A stretch of 64,000 bases of DNA from Lachnospiraceae bacterium (lineage in GTDB: Bacteria > Bacillota > Clostridia > Lachnospirales > Lachnospiraceae), in assembly GCA_017441825.1 (NCBI GenBank), contig JAFRVD010000019.1, forward strand, positions 31,157 through 95,156. Direction: 5' to 3'. Positions 9,895 through 18,165 of this stretch are shown here, piece by piece (position 1 is the stretch's first letter; each line of letters opens with the position of its first letter). Position numbers and translations under genes: made by a program. The notes below the pieces were generated by a model that worked only from the letters and a program-made list of their open reading frames with translations, was not told the origin of the DNA and did not search any database.

Positions 9895-10785
9895 ATGATT
9901 TGCTACACTGGAACGGAAGTGCTGCCGGTCCCGCGGGATACGGTCGTCTCCGTCGGTAAATTTGACGGTCTCCATCTGGGACATCAGGCGCTGCTTTCTC
10001 TTATGAAAAAGGAAGCAGAGGCCGAAGGCCTTTCCACGCTTGTTCTCAGGGTCGGGGCTGCACAGGATGATCAGAAGAAGCTTCTTACGGAGCAGGAGAC
10101 CCGTGACCGGCTTTCTGAGTACGGGATCCGGGAGGACGTGAGGCTCGCGCTTACCGGCGCGTTCCGGGAGATGACTCATGAAGAGTTCGCGTACCGGTTC
10201 ATTCCGGAAATGCTGCGCGCTAAAGCGGTAGTGACGGGAACGGATTTCCGTTTCGGGAAAGGCGCATGCGGGGATGCCCGTTATCTTATGAAAGCGGGAG
10301 AGGACTGCGGATACAAGGTCCTTCTTGTGCCTGACTGTACGGACGTCAGTGAAAAGGTGAGCAGCACGCTGATTCGCGACCTCCTTTCCGAAGGAGACGT
10401 TGCGCGTGCAAACCGGTGCCTCGGATATCCGTATACGATCTCGGGCACGGTCGTTCACGGGCGGAAGCTTGCGGGACGTCTCGGTTATCCTACGGCGAAC
10501 ATTGTGCCGCCGGAAGAGAAAGTGCTCCCCAGGTTCGGCGTCTATGAGACGGAATTTTCGTTCTCAGGCAGGACGTACAGGGGACTTGCGAACATCGGCG
10601 TGAAGCCCACGGTGAGCGAAGAAGATAAAGTGCTTCTGGAGGTCCACCTTCTGAACTTTTCCGGGGATCTCTACGGAAGGACTGCTGAAGTACGGTTCCT
10701 CCGGTTTATCCGGCCGGAACGGAAGTTCTCAGGGACTGACGAACTGAAGAGCCGGATGGAGCTGGACATCAAATGCATGAGCTGA
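9895..10785 (+). CDS. ribF: Bifunctional riboflavin kinase/FAD synthetase
   Basis: Converts riboflavin to FMN and FMN to FAD. The 296-residue protein has an N-terminal nucleotidyltransferase domain (GKFDGLHLGH, then GTDFRFGKG and SSTLIRDLL) and a C-terminal flavokinase domain (GYPTANI with the PTAN motif, FGVYET, then GVKPTV and EVHLLNF). Order in the operon after truB is standard. No FMN riboswitch-like leader precedes it, so control is probably through the operon. Confidence 0.94.
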   Translation: MICYTGTEVLPVPRDTVVSVGKFDGLHLGHQALLSLMKKEAEAEGLSTLVLRVGAAQDDQKKLLTEQETRDRLSEYGIREDVRLALTGAFREMTHEEFAYRFIPEMLRAKAVVTGTDFRFGKGACGDARYLMKAGEDCGYKVLLVPDCTDVSEKVSSTLIRDLLSEGDVARANRCLGYPYTISGTVVHGRKLAGRLGYPTANIVPPEEKVLPRFGVYETEFSFSGRTYRGLANIGVKPTVSEEDKVLLEVHLLNFSGDLYGRTAEVRFLRFIRPERKFSGTDELKSRMELDIKCMS

Positions 10786-10814
10786 AAAAAGATTCAGCCT
10801 GACAGGAGGCAGAA

Positions 10815-11048
10815 ATGCTTGAAAAGATCAGAGAGATCCTTGCGGCGCAGCTCGCCCTGGATCCGGAGGATGTAACGGAGAATGCGAACTTCAGGAACGA
10901 CCTTGGGATCGATTCCCTGGACCTTCTCGCTTTAGTCATGGCGCTTGAGGATGAGTATGCCTTCGATATGACCGCGGAGGAGATGGCGGAGCTTCGGACC
11001 GTATCCGACCTCCTGAAGTTTATGAAAGACGAAGGCGTTACGGGATAA
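10815..11048 (+). CDS. acpP: Acyl carrier protein
   Basis: A 77-residue acidic four-helix carrier for fatty-acid or related acyl chains. The phosphopantetheine attachment motif is LGIDSLDLLALV, with Ser34 as attachment residue; the usual DSLDxVEL is slightly altered (LLALV). A GACAGGAGG site precedes the ATG. It sits alone between ribF and the tRNA cluster rather than in a fab operon, so it may be a second carrier with a special client. Confidence 0.88.
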   Translation: MLEKIREILAAQLALDPEDVTENANFRNDLGIDSLDLLALVMALEDEYAFDMTAEEMAELRTVSDLLKFMKDEGVTG

Positions 11049-11082
11049 ACGTCCGAACAGGTACAGAATCCTTGAAAAATGC

Positions 11083-11111
11083 TTGACAATATTCGTTTAT
11101 TTTGTTAGTAT
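11083..11111 (+). promoter_or_regulatory. Promoter of the five-tRNA operon
   Basis: A perfect TTGACA (11083-11088), a 17-base spacer and TAGTAT (11106-11111) lie 25 bases before the first tRNA, consistent with a strong SigA promoter for stable RNA. Confidence 0.75.
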
Positions 11112-11136
11112 AACAGTTGCGTTTGAAAACTGGCGC

Positions 11137-11210
11137 CGGGGTGTGGCTCAGCTTGGTAGAGCACCTGGTTTGGGACCAGGGGGTCGCAGGTTCGAATCCT
11201 GTCACCCCGA
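11137..11210 (+). tRNA. tRNA-Pro(TGG)
   Basis: A 74-base cloverleaf. The acceptor arms (11137-11143 and 11203-11209) are perfectly complementary, the anticodon loop TTTGGGA gives anticodon TGG, and the T-arm contains GGTTCGAATCC. The CCA end is not encoded. Confidence 0.96.
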
Positions 11211-11227
11211 TTTCAAATACGCAGCCT

Positions 11228-11298
11228 GCGGGTGTAGTTCATTGGTAGAATGTCAGCCTTCCAAGCTGAATAGGTGGGTTCGATTCCCATCACCCGCT
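11228..11298 (+). tRNA. tRNA-Gly(TCC)
   Basis: A 71-base cloverleaf with acceptor GCGGGTG pairing with CACCCGC, anticodon loop CTTCCAA (anticodon TCC) and T-loop GGTTCGATTCC. CCA is not encoded. Confidence 0.96.
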
Positions 11299-11319
11299 TC
11301 GCGTAAGCGAAACTTTTAC

Positions 11320-11395
11320 GGTGGGTATGGCGCAGTTGGCCTAGCGCGCCAGATTGTGGCTCTGGAGATCGTGGGTTCGAGTCCCACTACCCACC
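11320..11395 (+). tRNA. tRNA-His(GTG)
   Basis: Acceptor GTGGGTA pairs with TACCCAC. The extra G at 11320 can act as the G-1 identity base opposite discriminator C at 11395. The anticodon loop TTGTGGC gives GTG. CCA is not encoded. Confidence 0.95.
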
Positions 11396-11414
11396 CGCGC
11401 AGGTTTTGAAGCAT

Positions 11415-11486
11415 TGGGTCATCGCCAAGCGGTAAGGCACAGGACTTTGACTCCTGCATTCGTTGGTTCAAATCCAACTGGCCCAG
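11415..11486 (+). tRNA. tRNA-Gln(TTG)
   Basis: A 72-base cloverleaf. The acceptor TGGGTCA pairs with TGGCCCA with one G-T pair, the anticodon loop CTTTGAC gives TTG, and the T-arm TTGGTTCAAATCCAA is regular. CCA is not encoded. Confidence 0.95.
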
Positions 11487-11531
11487 TTTGGGTTTGTACG
11501 TTCCCCGGCTGATTACGGTCTAAACGTATAT

Positions 11532-11604
11532 GGGATACTAGCTCAGTCGGTAGAGCACTTGACTTTTAATCAAGGTGTCGGGGGTTCGAATCCCCCGTAT
11601 CTCA
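11532..11604 (+). tRNA. tRNA-Lys(TTT)
   Basis: A 73-base cloverleaf with acceptor GGGATAC against GTATCTC (one G-T pair), anticodon loop CTTTTAA (anticodon TTT) and T-arm GGGGGTTCGAATCCCCC. It is the last tRNA before the terminator. Confidence 0.96.
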
Positions 11605-11608
11605 TTTA

Positions 11609-11635
11609 CCCCGGTAAACGGGGATTTTTCTTTTT
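11609..11635 (+). terminator. Terminator of the tRNA operon
   Basis: CCCCG (11609-11613), a five-base GTAAA loop and CGGGG (11619-11623) are followed by ATTTTTCTTTTT, a short GC stem with a strong T-tract five bases after tRNA-Lys. Confidence 0.8.
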
Positions 11636-11678
11636 AATCTGCTTTCTTATGTTTCTCCACGGAAAGAAAAGGTATTAT

Positions 11679-13037
11679 ATGAAAAAATATTTTGTCAGGG
11701 ACAGGGCGTTCTATAAACTCCTGTTCGCGCTTCTTCTGCCTGTGGTCGCGCAGAACATGATCACCATAGGCGTGAACATCATGGACAACGTGATGCTCGG
11801 GAAGTACGGCGAGGTCCAGCTTTCCGGATGCTCGCTCGCGAACGATTTCATCAACATCTTCCACATTCTCTGCATGGGCATGGGAAGCGGGGCGGCAGTG
11901 CTCACAGCCCAGTATTACGGGGAGAAGCGGCCGGACAAGAGCCGCCAGACGGTAGCGATCATGTTCAGGATCTGCTTCGTGCTGGTCATCCTGTTCTCCG
12001 CGGCGTCTCTCATCTTTTCAAAGCAGATCCTGCATATCTATACCACGGATGAAGAGGTCATCGAACAAGGCGCGCTGTACCTTCGGCTGAGCGTTCCCAC
12101 ATTCCTCCTCATGGGTATTTCCCAGACGCTTACCATGGTCCTCCGGTCCGTCCGGAAGGCGCATTATCCTCTTTATGCATCGATCGTCGGCTTCGTTTGC
12201 AACGTGTTCTTCAACTGGGTGTTCATTTTCGGCCATTTAGGTGCTCCGGAATTAAAGATCGCAGGCGCGGCTATCGGTACGGTGCTTGCACGTGTGTTTG
12301 AGACGGCCATGGTCGCCGGCTATTTCTTCTTCAAGGACAAGGAGATCAATTTCCGGTTCAAGGATTTCTTCCTGCCGGCGGGCTATCTCCTGAAGCACTA
12401 TATCCATTACAGTATTCCTGTACTGTTTTCCGATCTGCTGCTTGCGCTCGGGAATACGATGGTCTCTATCGTGATCGGGCACGTCAGCACGGAATTCGTG
12501 GCGGCGAACGCCATAATAGCGACAATAGTCCGGCTAAGTACGGTCTTTGCGCAGGGACTTGGGAACGGGGCGGCTACAATAGTCGGAAACGAGCTGGGCG
12601 CCGGAAAGATCGAGGAGGTTCGTCTGGAGGCACGGACCATGGCGATCCTTGCGGTGGGCTTCGGCGTTGTGGCCGGCGGAGTTATCCTGATCCTTTCGCC
12701 GTGGATCATTTCGCTTTATGAGATCACGGAGACTACGCGCGGTATTGCGAAACAGATGATGGTAGCTGTGTCCATCATGGTGGTCTTCCAGGCTCTGCAG
12801 TCGGTGCTCACGAAGGGGATCCTACGCGGCGGCGGAGACACGCAGTTCTGCCTGTTTGCCGATGCCGGCTTCCTCTGGCTCGTTTCTGTGCCTTTGGGGT
12901 ACCTCACCGGTGTGGTGTGGGGTCTTTCTCCGTTTATCATTTACATTTCGTTAAAAATCGACTGGATGCTGAAGGATATCCTCTGCCTGTTCCGCTTAAA
13001 GAGCGGGAAGTGGATGAAAAAGGTCCCGACAGCGTAG
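11679..13037 (+). CDS. MATE family multidrug/metabolite exporter
   Basis: A 452-residue membrane protein of the MATE (NorM/DinF-like) family, with about twelve hydrophobic segments in two similar halves and the conserved early segment LLLPVVAQNMI followed by NIMDNVMLGKYG. Such proteins expel cationic drugs or metabolites using Na+ or H+ gradients. The ATG at 11679 is used because the longer in-frame extension runs through the tRNA-Lys gene and its terminator. The substrate cannot be predicted. Confidence 0.88.
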   Translation: MKKYFVRDRAFYKLLFALLLPVVAQNMITIGVNIMDNVMLGKYGEVQLSGCSLANDFINIFHILCMGMGSGAAVLTAQYYGEKRPDKSRQTVAIMFRICFVLVILFSAASLIFSKQILHIYTTDEEVIEQGALYLRLSVPTFLLMGISQTLTMVLRSVRKAHYPLYASIVGFVCNVFFNWVFIFGHLGAPELKIAGAAIGTVLARVFETAMVAGYFFFKDKEINFRFKDFFLPAGYLLKHYIHYSIPVLFSDLLLALGNTMVSIVIGHVSTEFVAANAIIATIVRLSTVFAQGLGNGAATIVGNELGAGKIEEVRLEARTMAILAVGFGVVAGGVILILSPWIISLYEITETTRGIAKQMMVAVSIMVVFQALQSVLTKGILRGGGDTQFCLFADAGFLWLVSVPLGYLTGVVWGLSPFIIYISLKIDWMLKDILCLFRLKSGKWMKKVPTA

Positions 13038-13044
13038 AAAACAG

Positions 13045-13073
13045 TTGACAAAAGGACGGACGTCCTATAAAAT
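13045..13073 (+). promoter_or_regulatory. Promoter of rpsU
   Basis: TTGACA (13045-13050), a 17-base spacer and TAAAAT (13068-13073), 52 bases before the rpsU start. It indicates that rpsU is transcribed alone, since a terminator follows the gene. Confidence 0.75.
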
Positions 13074-13125
13074 AGTCCTGTTCGTTTGAAGAGCAGAATC
13101 CAACTCCGAAGGAGGTGAAAAATAG

Positions 13126-13302
13126 ATGTCATCCGTGATCGTGAAGGAAAATGAGACGCTCGACAGTGCGCTCCGCCGTTTCAAGAGGAACTGCGCGAAG
13201 GCTGGTATCCAGCAGGAGATCCGCAAGCGTGAGCATTACGAGAAGCCGTCGGTCAGACGTAAGAAAAAGTCTGAGGCTGCCAGAAAGCGTAAGTACAACT
13301 GA
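13126..13302 (+). CDS. rpsU: 30S ribosomal protein S21
   Basis: A 58-residue basic protein of the small subunit. It opens [20 protein letters not shown] and continues with [12 protein letters not shown] and a Lys/Arg-rich tail, the standard S21 pattern. The GGAGGTG ribosome-binding site is strong. It has its own promoter and terminator, forming a single-gene unit between the MATE gene and the accessory locus. Confidence 0.96.
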   Translation: MSSVIVKENETLDSALRRFKRNCAKAGIQQEIRKREHYEKPSVRRKKKSEAARKRKYN

Positions 13303-13315
13303 TAATGAGTTTTTG

Positions 13316-13356
13316 ACGAGCCCGCAGGCACATGTGCCTGCGGGCTCGTTTTTTTA
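13316..13356 (+). terminator. Terminator after rpsU
   Basis: A perfect 34-base palindrome (13316-13349) followed by seven T residues, starting 13 bases after the rpsU stop: a very strong intrinsic terminator. Confidence 0.93.
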
Positions 13357-13499
13357 ACAATTCTCCTCCCCGGACCACATTTTTTAAAAGAAAATAGCAG
13401 ATTTTTAACATTCCCGAGGGGCTTAACCCTGTCATAATACCCATAAAAGAAGTCATATAAGCGCAATTTCGGTCATTATGCATAAAAACGGAGGTCAGC

Positions 13500-14378
13500 A
13501 TGGGTACTGAGATCAGAGTTTCAAAGGCAGTGGAGGAAGCGCGGAAGGCCGTTTTTCCGGGCGGTCTTTCCCAGTACAGGACGCCTTATTCGAGAGAGCT
13601 GGAAGGAAAATATTACGACCTTGTTTTTGACGACGGGTCGGAGATGGCCGTTTCCTTTCCTGCAAGGAACAAGATCAGTTTTGATCTTAACGGTGTGAGG
13701 CACACGGAAAACGGATACGTCATGAAAGCCGACGACGGAGCCTACTTCGTCATGACGGAGGTCGCGGGCAGTAAGCCGCGCGAGGGCCTGATGCTTCTCC
13801 TGGATACGGACGAATCGCTTGTCACCGCGGACTTTGTGAAGATGGGCGCCGTAGCGGAGCGTCCGAACCTTGTGACACGCGAAGTAAAATTCGGCGCCAT
13901 CCGGTACGGCGATGAGCCGCTTCCCGAAAAGCGCCACCATTATACGCAGGATCTCGTGGGAAAGAAGATCGACTGGACGTATAATCCGAAGTTCCAGATC
14001 ACTCACGTCTACCTGAAAAACAACTACTACACTGTCGCGCTGAACGATGAGATGAAGGCCCGGCTCAGGGCCGAGCGCGAGGCGAATCCGGAAGCGGAGT
14101 CCCGTCCTCGCATGGACCCATACTATGAAGAAGACTGCATTTACATCAAGCTCCGCGACAACCTCTACATGTTCTCCTTCATTGAGAAGAACGGAGGCGG
14201 AACGCAGGGCATGATGATCATCAACACGGACCGCGTGCACGACGTGGGCAGCTTCTGGGGACCGTCTCCTGACGGCGGCAATGAAGCCTACATGTTCTCA
14301 GCCTACGGCAGGTGGGTGAGAGAGCACATTCCGGAGGACGACACGCTCGAGCGTCTCGCGGAAAAGAAAAAGGGATGA
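13500..14378 (+). CDS. MoaF-like calycin-fold protein (copy 1)
   Basis: A 292-residue cytoplasmic protein without signal peptide or membrane segment. Two calycin-like modules are visible: an N-terminal one opening ELEGKYYDLVFDDGS (residues about 35-125) and a C-terminal one containing GKKIDWTYNP, ITHVYLKNNYYT and YIKLRDNLYMFSFIE (about 155-270). This matches the MoaF N- and C-terminal domain architecture, which I also find reminiscent of phenolic acid decarboxylases. The name MoaF is historical and gives no reaction. It leads the permease genes (32-base gap). Residues VSKAVEEARKAVFPGGLS near the N-terminus recur in the copy at 25.5 kb. Function unknown. Confidence 0.72.
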   Translation: MGTEIRVSKAVEEARKAVFPGGLSQYRTPYSRELEGKYYDLVFDDGSEMAVSFPARNKISFDLNGVRHTENGYVMKADDGAYFVMTEVAGSKPREGLMLLLDTDESLVTADFVKMGAVAERPNLVTREVKFGAIRYGDEPLPEKRHHYTQDLVGKKIDWTYNPKFQITHVYLKNNYYTVALNDEMKARLRAEREANPEAESRPRMDPYYEEDCIYIKLRDNLYMFSFIEKNGGGTQGMMIINTDRVHDVGSFWGPSPDGGNEAYMFSAYGRWVREHIPEDDTLERLAEKKKG

Positions 14379-14410
14379 TTTATTAAGTTCACGTAAGGAA
14401 GGGAGAAGAG

Positions 14411-15373
14411 ATGGCGAAGAAAACCGAAGTGCCGGCAGGGCCCATACAGAGAAAAGGCTTCCGCCGGTTCGTCTACAAAGCCGTTCACTATAAATGGCTG
14501 CTCCTCATGCTGCTGCCGTCCCTGGTCTACATCATCCTGTTTGCCTATCTGCCACTGACAGGACTGGTGCTGGCTTTCAAAAAGTTCAATTACCGCGACG
14601 GCGTCTACTTAAGCCCGTGGAACGGCCTCAACAATTTCAAGTTCCTCATCATTTCAAAGAAGCTGTGGCCGCTCACCCGTAATACGCTTCTCTATAACGT
14701 CGCGTTCATAGTGACCGGGCTCATCTGCCAGGTCGGCCTTGCGATCCTGATCAACGAGATCCGCATCAAGACGTACAAAAAAGTCACGCAGTCGATGATC
14801 ATGCTGCCGTACTTTATTTCGTGGGTCGTCGTTTCCGCGATGTTCACCGCGTTCTTCGGATATGAGCAGGGTATTTTCTCGAACCTGATCCGTTCTCTTG
14901 GCGGCACGCCCTCGAACCTGACGCAGGAAAAGAAAACCTGGCCGTTTATCCTCGTGTTCATGCACATCTGGAAGGGACTCGGCTACGGTACCGTCGTGTA
15001 CCTTGCGGCCATCACCGGCATCGACCAGGAGATCTACGAAGCCGCGGAAGTGGACGGCGCGAACGTCTGGCAGCGTATCCGCTTCATCACGATCCCGTCG
15101 CTCCGGCCGACCATGATGACGATGTTCCTCCTGGCGCTCGGCAACGTCTTCCGCGGAGACTTCGGCATGTTCTACCAGCTGGTCGGATCAAACGCGAAGA
15201 TCCTGGAGATCGCGGACGTCCTCGACCTCTTCATCTACCGGATCCTGATCTCCAACAACGACATCGGCATGTCCAGTGCCGCAGGCCTGTATCAGTCTGT
15301 TCTGTGCTTCGTGACCATCGTCACGGTGAACAAGGTGATCAAGCTCGCGAACCCGGACTACGCGCTGTTCTGA
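14411..15373 (+). CDS. Carbohydrate ABC transporter permease, LplB-like
   Basis: A 320-residue inner-membrane permease with six main hydrophobic segments and the ABC-binding EAA loop (EAAEVDGANVWQRIRFITIP). It belongs to the binding-protein-dependent CUT1-type family seen with YesM/YesN regulators. It is followed after 19 bases by a second permease, and together they would form the membrane channel. No ATPase is encoded nearby, so a shared MsmX-type ATPase is likely. The substrate is probably an oligosaccharide or glycoside (inference). Confidence 0.88.
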   Translation: MAKKTEVPAGPIQRKGFRRFVYKAVHYKWLLLMLLPSLVYIILFAYLPLTGLVLAFKKFNYRDGVYLSPWNGLNNFKFLIISKKLWPLTRNTLLYNVAFIVTGLICQVGLAILINEIRIKTYKKVTQSMIMLPYFISWVVVSAMFTAFFGYEQGIFSNLIRSLGGTPSNLTQEKKTWPFILVFMHIWKGLGYGTVVYLAAITGIDQEIYEAAEVDGANVWQRIRFITIPSLRPTMMTMFLLALGNVFRGDFGMFYQLVGSNAKILEIADVLDLFIYRILISNNDIGMSSAAGLYQSVLCFVTIVTVNKVIKLANPDYALF

Positions 15374-15392
15374 TCAGGGAAAGGAGGGCAGC

Positions 15393-16319
15393 ATGACAGA
15401 GCTTACCACATCGGTAAAGGTCAGGAACAAGATCAGGCATAAGGACGAGATGACCATCAACATCCTTGCGTGTATCGTGGTCGGACTGGTCGCGTTCATC
15501 AGCCTGGTGCCGTTCTACGTGATCATAGTCAGTTCGTTCCGTTCGGAAGCATCCATCATCGCGAAAGGACACAGCCTGATCCCGCAGGACCTTTCCACTA
15601 CCGCGTATGAATACATTTTCCGTACGCCCAAGACCATCATCCGGGCGTACGCGAACACCATATTAGTGACCCTGGTCGGCACGTTCCTCGCAGTCATGAT
15701 GGCGACGATGACCGGCTACGTCCTTCAGCGTCCTGACTTTGACTGGCGGAATAAAATAGCGTTCTTCTTTTTCTTCACGACGCTGTTTAACGGCGGCCTG
15801 GTCCCGACCTACATGATCATGACTCAGATCTTTAAGTTCAAGAACAGCTATCACGCGCTGATCCTGCCGATGGCGTTCTCGGTCTGGAACATGATCATTT
15901 CAAAGACATTCATGCGAAGCATCTCGTATGAGCTCACCGAAGCGGCGAAGATCGACGGGGCGAACGACATACGCATTTTCTTTACGATCATCTTCCCGCT
16001 GGCACGGCCCCTGGTCGCAACCATCGGCCTGTTTACCGCGCTCGGCTACTGGAACGACTGGTACCAGTGCATGCTTTACGAATCCAAGGAGGAAATGTAC
16101 AATCTGCAGTTCTTCCTGAACGAGATCATCAACGGCATCCAGGGCCTGAAGGCCATCGCCTCCATGGGCGGTACCGTGGATATCTCGCTGGACGCGCTGC
16201 CGTCCGAGACCATGAAGATGGCCATGACGGTGGTCGCGATAGGACCGATCATTTTCCTGTATCCCTTCGTGCAGAAGTTCTTCGTGAAGGGACTCACGAT
16301 CGGTTCGGTCAAAGGATGA
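15393..16319 (+). CDS. Carbohydrate ABC transporter permease, LplC/YtcP-like
   Basis: A 308-residue partner permease with about six membrane segments. The EAA loop reads EAAKIDGANDIRIFFTIIFP, and a GGLVPTYM segment and the C-terminal FVKGLTIGSVKG are typical of this LplC/YtcP branch. The GGAGG site and close spacing to the first permease indicate an operon. Confidence 0.88.
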   Translation: MTELTTSVKVRNKIRHKDEMTINILACIVVGLVAFISLVPFYVIIVSSFRSEASIIAKGHSLIPQDLSTTAYEYIFRTPKTIIRAYANTILVTLVGTFLAVMMATMTGYVLQRPDFDWRNKIAFFFFFTTLFNGGLVPTYMIMTQIFKFKNSYHALILPMAFSVWNMIISKTFMRSISYELTEAAKIDGANDIRIFFTIIFPLARPLVATIGLFTALGYWNDWYQCMLYESKEEMYNLQFFLNEIINGIQGLKAIASMGGTVDISLDALPSETMKMAMTVVAIGPIIFLYPFVQKFFVKGLTIGSVKG

Positions 16320-16332
16320 TGCGAACTTGAAG

Positions 16333-16374
16333 GAATGCAAGCATTTATCGTATTCAATCTTTTGGCTTTGAATA
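16333..16374 (+). other. Small hairpins between permease and binding-protein genes
   Basis: AATGC-AA-GCATT (16333-16344) and TATTCAA / TTGAATA (16351-16357 with 16368-16374, ten-base loop) lie in the 103-base gap. No T-tract follows, so they may stabilise or separate the binding-protein mRNA segment rather than terminate. Confidence 0.35.
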
Positions 16375-16422
16375 GTCTTCATAATCTCTCAAGAAGGAGA
16401 AAAAAATAAAAAGGAGGAGAAG

Positions 16423-18045
16423 ATGATGAAGAAAGTATTAGCATTGATCCTTTGCATCGCACTGGCGATCTCTGCGCTTTCCGCATGTACCGCTCCGGCA
16501 GCAACGCCTGCCGATACCGGCACGAAGGAAGCTGAGGCACCCGCAGAGGAAGGCAAAGAGGATGAGGAAGCCCCCGCAGCAGAGGGCGACGAAGAGAATC
16601 CGTGGGCAGGCATCATGGATTACTCCAAGGAAGCGACCATCGTTTATACGGTGTTCGGCAACAAACCGAATGCGATGGACGAGATCCTGGACCTGATCAA
16701 TGAGAAGCTCATGAAGCTCATCAACACGAAGCTCGAGATGAACTTCATCACCCTTGCGGACTGGACCACCAAGTACCCCCTGGCACTTGCTGACGATTCC
16801 ATCGACATGATCTATGCCGCAAGCTGGAACAACTACGCGACCAACGCAGGCAAGGGCGCTTTCCTGGAGCTCACTGAGGACTTCAGAAGTACCTACCTTC
16901 CGGTAACCACCGAGGTCATGTCCCCGGCAGCGTGGAAGCAGGCTTCCATCGACGGCAAGGTTTACGGTGTTCCGAGGAACCAGCACGACAACAACAACTA
17001 CGGTGCTTTCATCTTCAGAAAGGACATCCTGGAGAAGACCGGCTATTCCGACGGCATCCACAACTACGACGAGTTCTTCGACTTTGTTGATAAGGCTGCG
17101 GAAGTCATGGATCCGGAAGACGGCTACGCATTCTACGCATTCCCGTCCATGCCGATGGTGCAGCCCTTCGAAATGCTGAAGGACCACATCATGAACGTGT
17201 ACAACAACCTGGCATGGTGCACGGATGAGGAGATCGAGCCCGACTGCAGCAACCTGAACTACTACTACCTGACCGACAGCTACAAGGAGTACGTGCTCCG
17301 CATGGCTGACTGGGCAAAGAAGGGCGTATGGCCGTCCACCGCGATCGACAGCTCGACCCATACTGAAGACCAGTTCACGAACGGCAGGTCCGCATTCTAT
17401 CAGGCACGTTACACCGAGGCCGGCAACATCATCAAGTCCATCGAAGAGAAAGGCTATGAAGTTGAGTACTGGCCGATCATCGACGACGACACCTACCTTC
17501 GTCTGACCGACTACTCCGGCGATATGACCGCCATCACCAGCATGTCCAAGCAGCCCGAGCGTGCAGCAGTCGTTCTTGATATCCTGAGAAACGATGTCGA
17601 GATCAACATGCTCTGCCAGGGCGGTATCGAAGGCCGTCACTACATCCTCAACGAGGACGGCACCCGTTCCGCAGGTCCGGAAGCCGATGAGTACGGCTGG
17701 TCCGCATGGGCATGGTCTCTTCGTGACATGAACCACTATCCGGTAGAGAAGCTTGAGCCCAGAGTACAGGCTGTCCTGGATGAGCTTGACAAGCACGTCC
17801 TTCCGGAAGAGAGATGGCCGTTCGACGGCTTTGTCACGAACGATGAGGCTTACGACAACATGAGCGCGGAGCTTGCGGTCGTGAAGTCAATCGTCACAGA
17901 GTATCAGTATTCCTTCGACCTTGGCGTATTCGGCGACGACACCGAGGCGAAATATGAGCAGTTCTGCCAGGAGCTGAAGGATGCCGGCATCGACAACCTG
18001 GTTGCTGAATGGCGGAAGCAGGCTGCTGAATATATGGCAAGATGA
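16423..18045 (+). CDS. Extracellular substrate-binding lipoprotein (SBP1)
   Basis: A 540-residue lipoprotein: Lys-Lys N-region, hydrophobic core and lipobox LSAC with Cys22, then an acidic Ala/Glu/Pro linker to about residue 60. The mature domain is a large CUT1-type binding protein of the group found with LplB/LplC permeases. It lies downstream of both permeases with a GGAGGAG site and is followed by a terminator, so it should be abundant. Residues CQGGIEGRHYILNEDGTR are identical in the second binding protein at 21.5 kb. Ligand unknown. Confidence 0.88.
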   Translation: MMKKVLALILCIALAISALSACTAPAATPADTGTKEAEAPAEEGKEDEEAPAAEGDEENPWAGIMDYSKEATIVYTVFGNKPNAMDEILDLINEKLMKLINTKLEMNFITLADWTTKYPLALADDSIDMIYAASWNNYATNAGKGAFLELTEDFRSTYLPVTTEVMSPAAWKQASIDGKVYGVPRNQHDNNNYGAFIFRKDILEKTGYSDGIHNYDEFFDFVDKAAEVMDPEDGYAFYAFPSMPMVQPFEMLKDHIMNVYNNLAWCTDEEIEPDCSNLNYYYLTDSYKEYVLRMADWAKKGVWPSTAIDSSTHTEDQFTNGRSAFYQARYTEAGNIIKSIEEKGYEVEYWPIIDDDTYLRLTDYSGDMTAITSMSKQPERAAVVLDILRNDVEINMLCQGGIEGRHYILNEDGTRSAGPEADEYGWSAWAWSLRDMNHYPVEKLEPRVQAVLDELDKHVLPEERWPFDGFVTNDEAYDNMSAELAVVKSIVTEYQYSFDLGVFGDDTEAKYEQFCQELKDAGIDNLVAEWRKQAAEYMAR

Positions 18046-18057
18046 TCCCTTTTGGGG

Positions 18058-18063
18058 TATAAT
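18058..18063 (+). promoter_or_regulatory. Perfect TATAAT just before the SBP1 terminator
   Basis: TATAAT with only a weak -35 (TGGCAA at 18035-18040, 17-base spacing). If active, transcripts would begin near 18070 and meet the terminator at 18091-18130. Confidence 0.3.
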
Positions 18064-18090
18064 GTCATAGACGTTTAACGGCTTTATACG

Positions 18091-18130
18091 GGGGCTGCCG
18101 TAGAGTTACTGATACGGCAGCCCCTTTATT
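18091..18130 (+). terminator. Terminator after SBP1
   Basis: A perfect 12-bp stem (18091-18102 with 18113-18124), a ten-base loop and TTTATT. It separates structural transporter genes from the regulators, and could also attenuate read-through into the response regulator. Confidence 0.85.
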
Positions 18131-18165
18131 AAGGTTTTACAGGCTGGATACGAGAGGACAGAAGA

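Noticed and set aside
11463-11678. N-terminal extension of the MATE protein
   Set aside because: It runs through part of tRNA-Gln, all of tRNA-Lys and the terminator. The ATG at 11679 gives a normal MATE length.
16438-17796. 452-codon minus-strand frame opposite SBP1
   Set aside because: Antisense shadow of a clear lipoprotein gene, without any recognisable domain.
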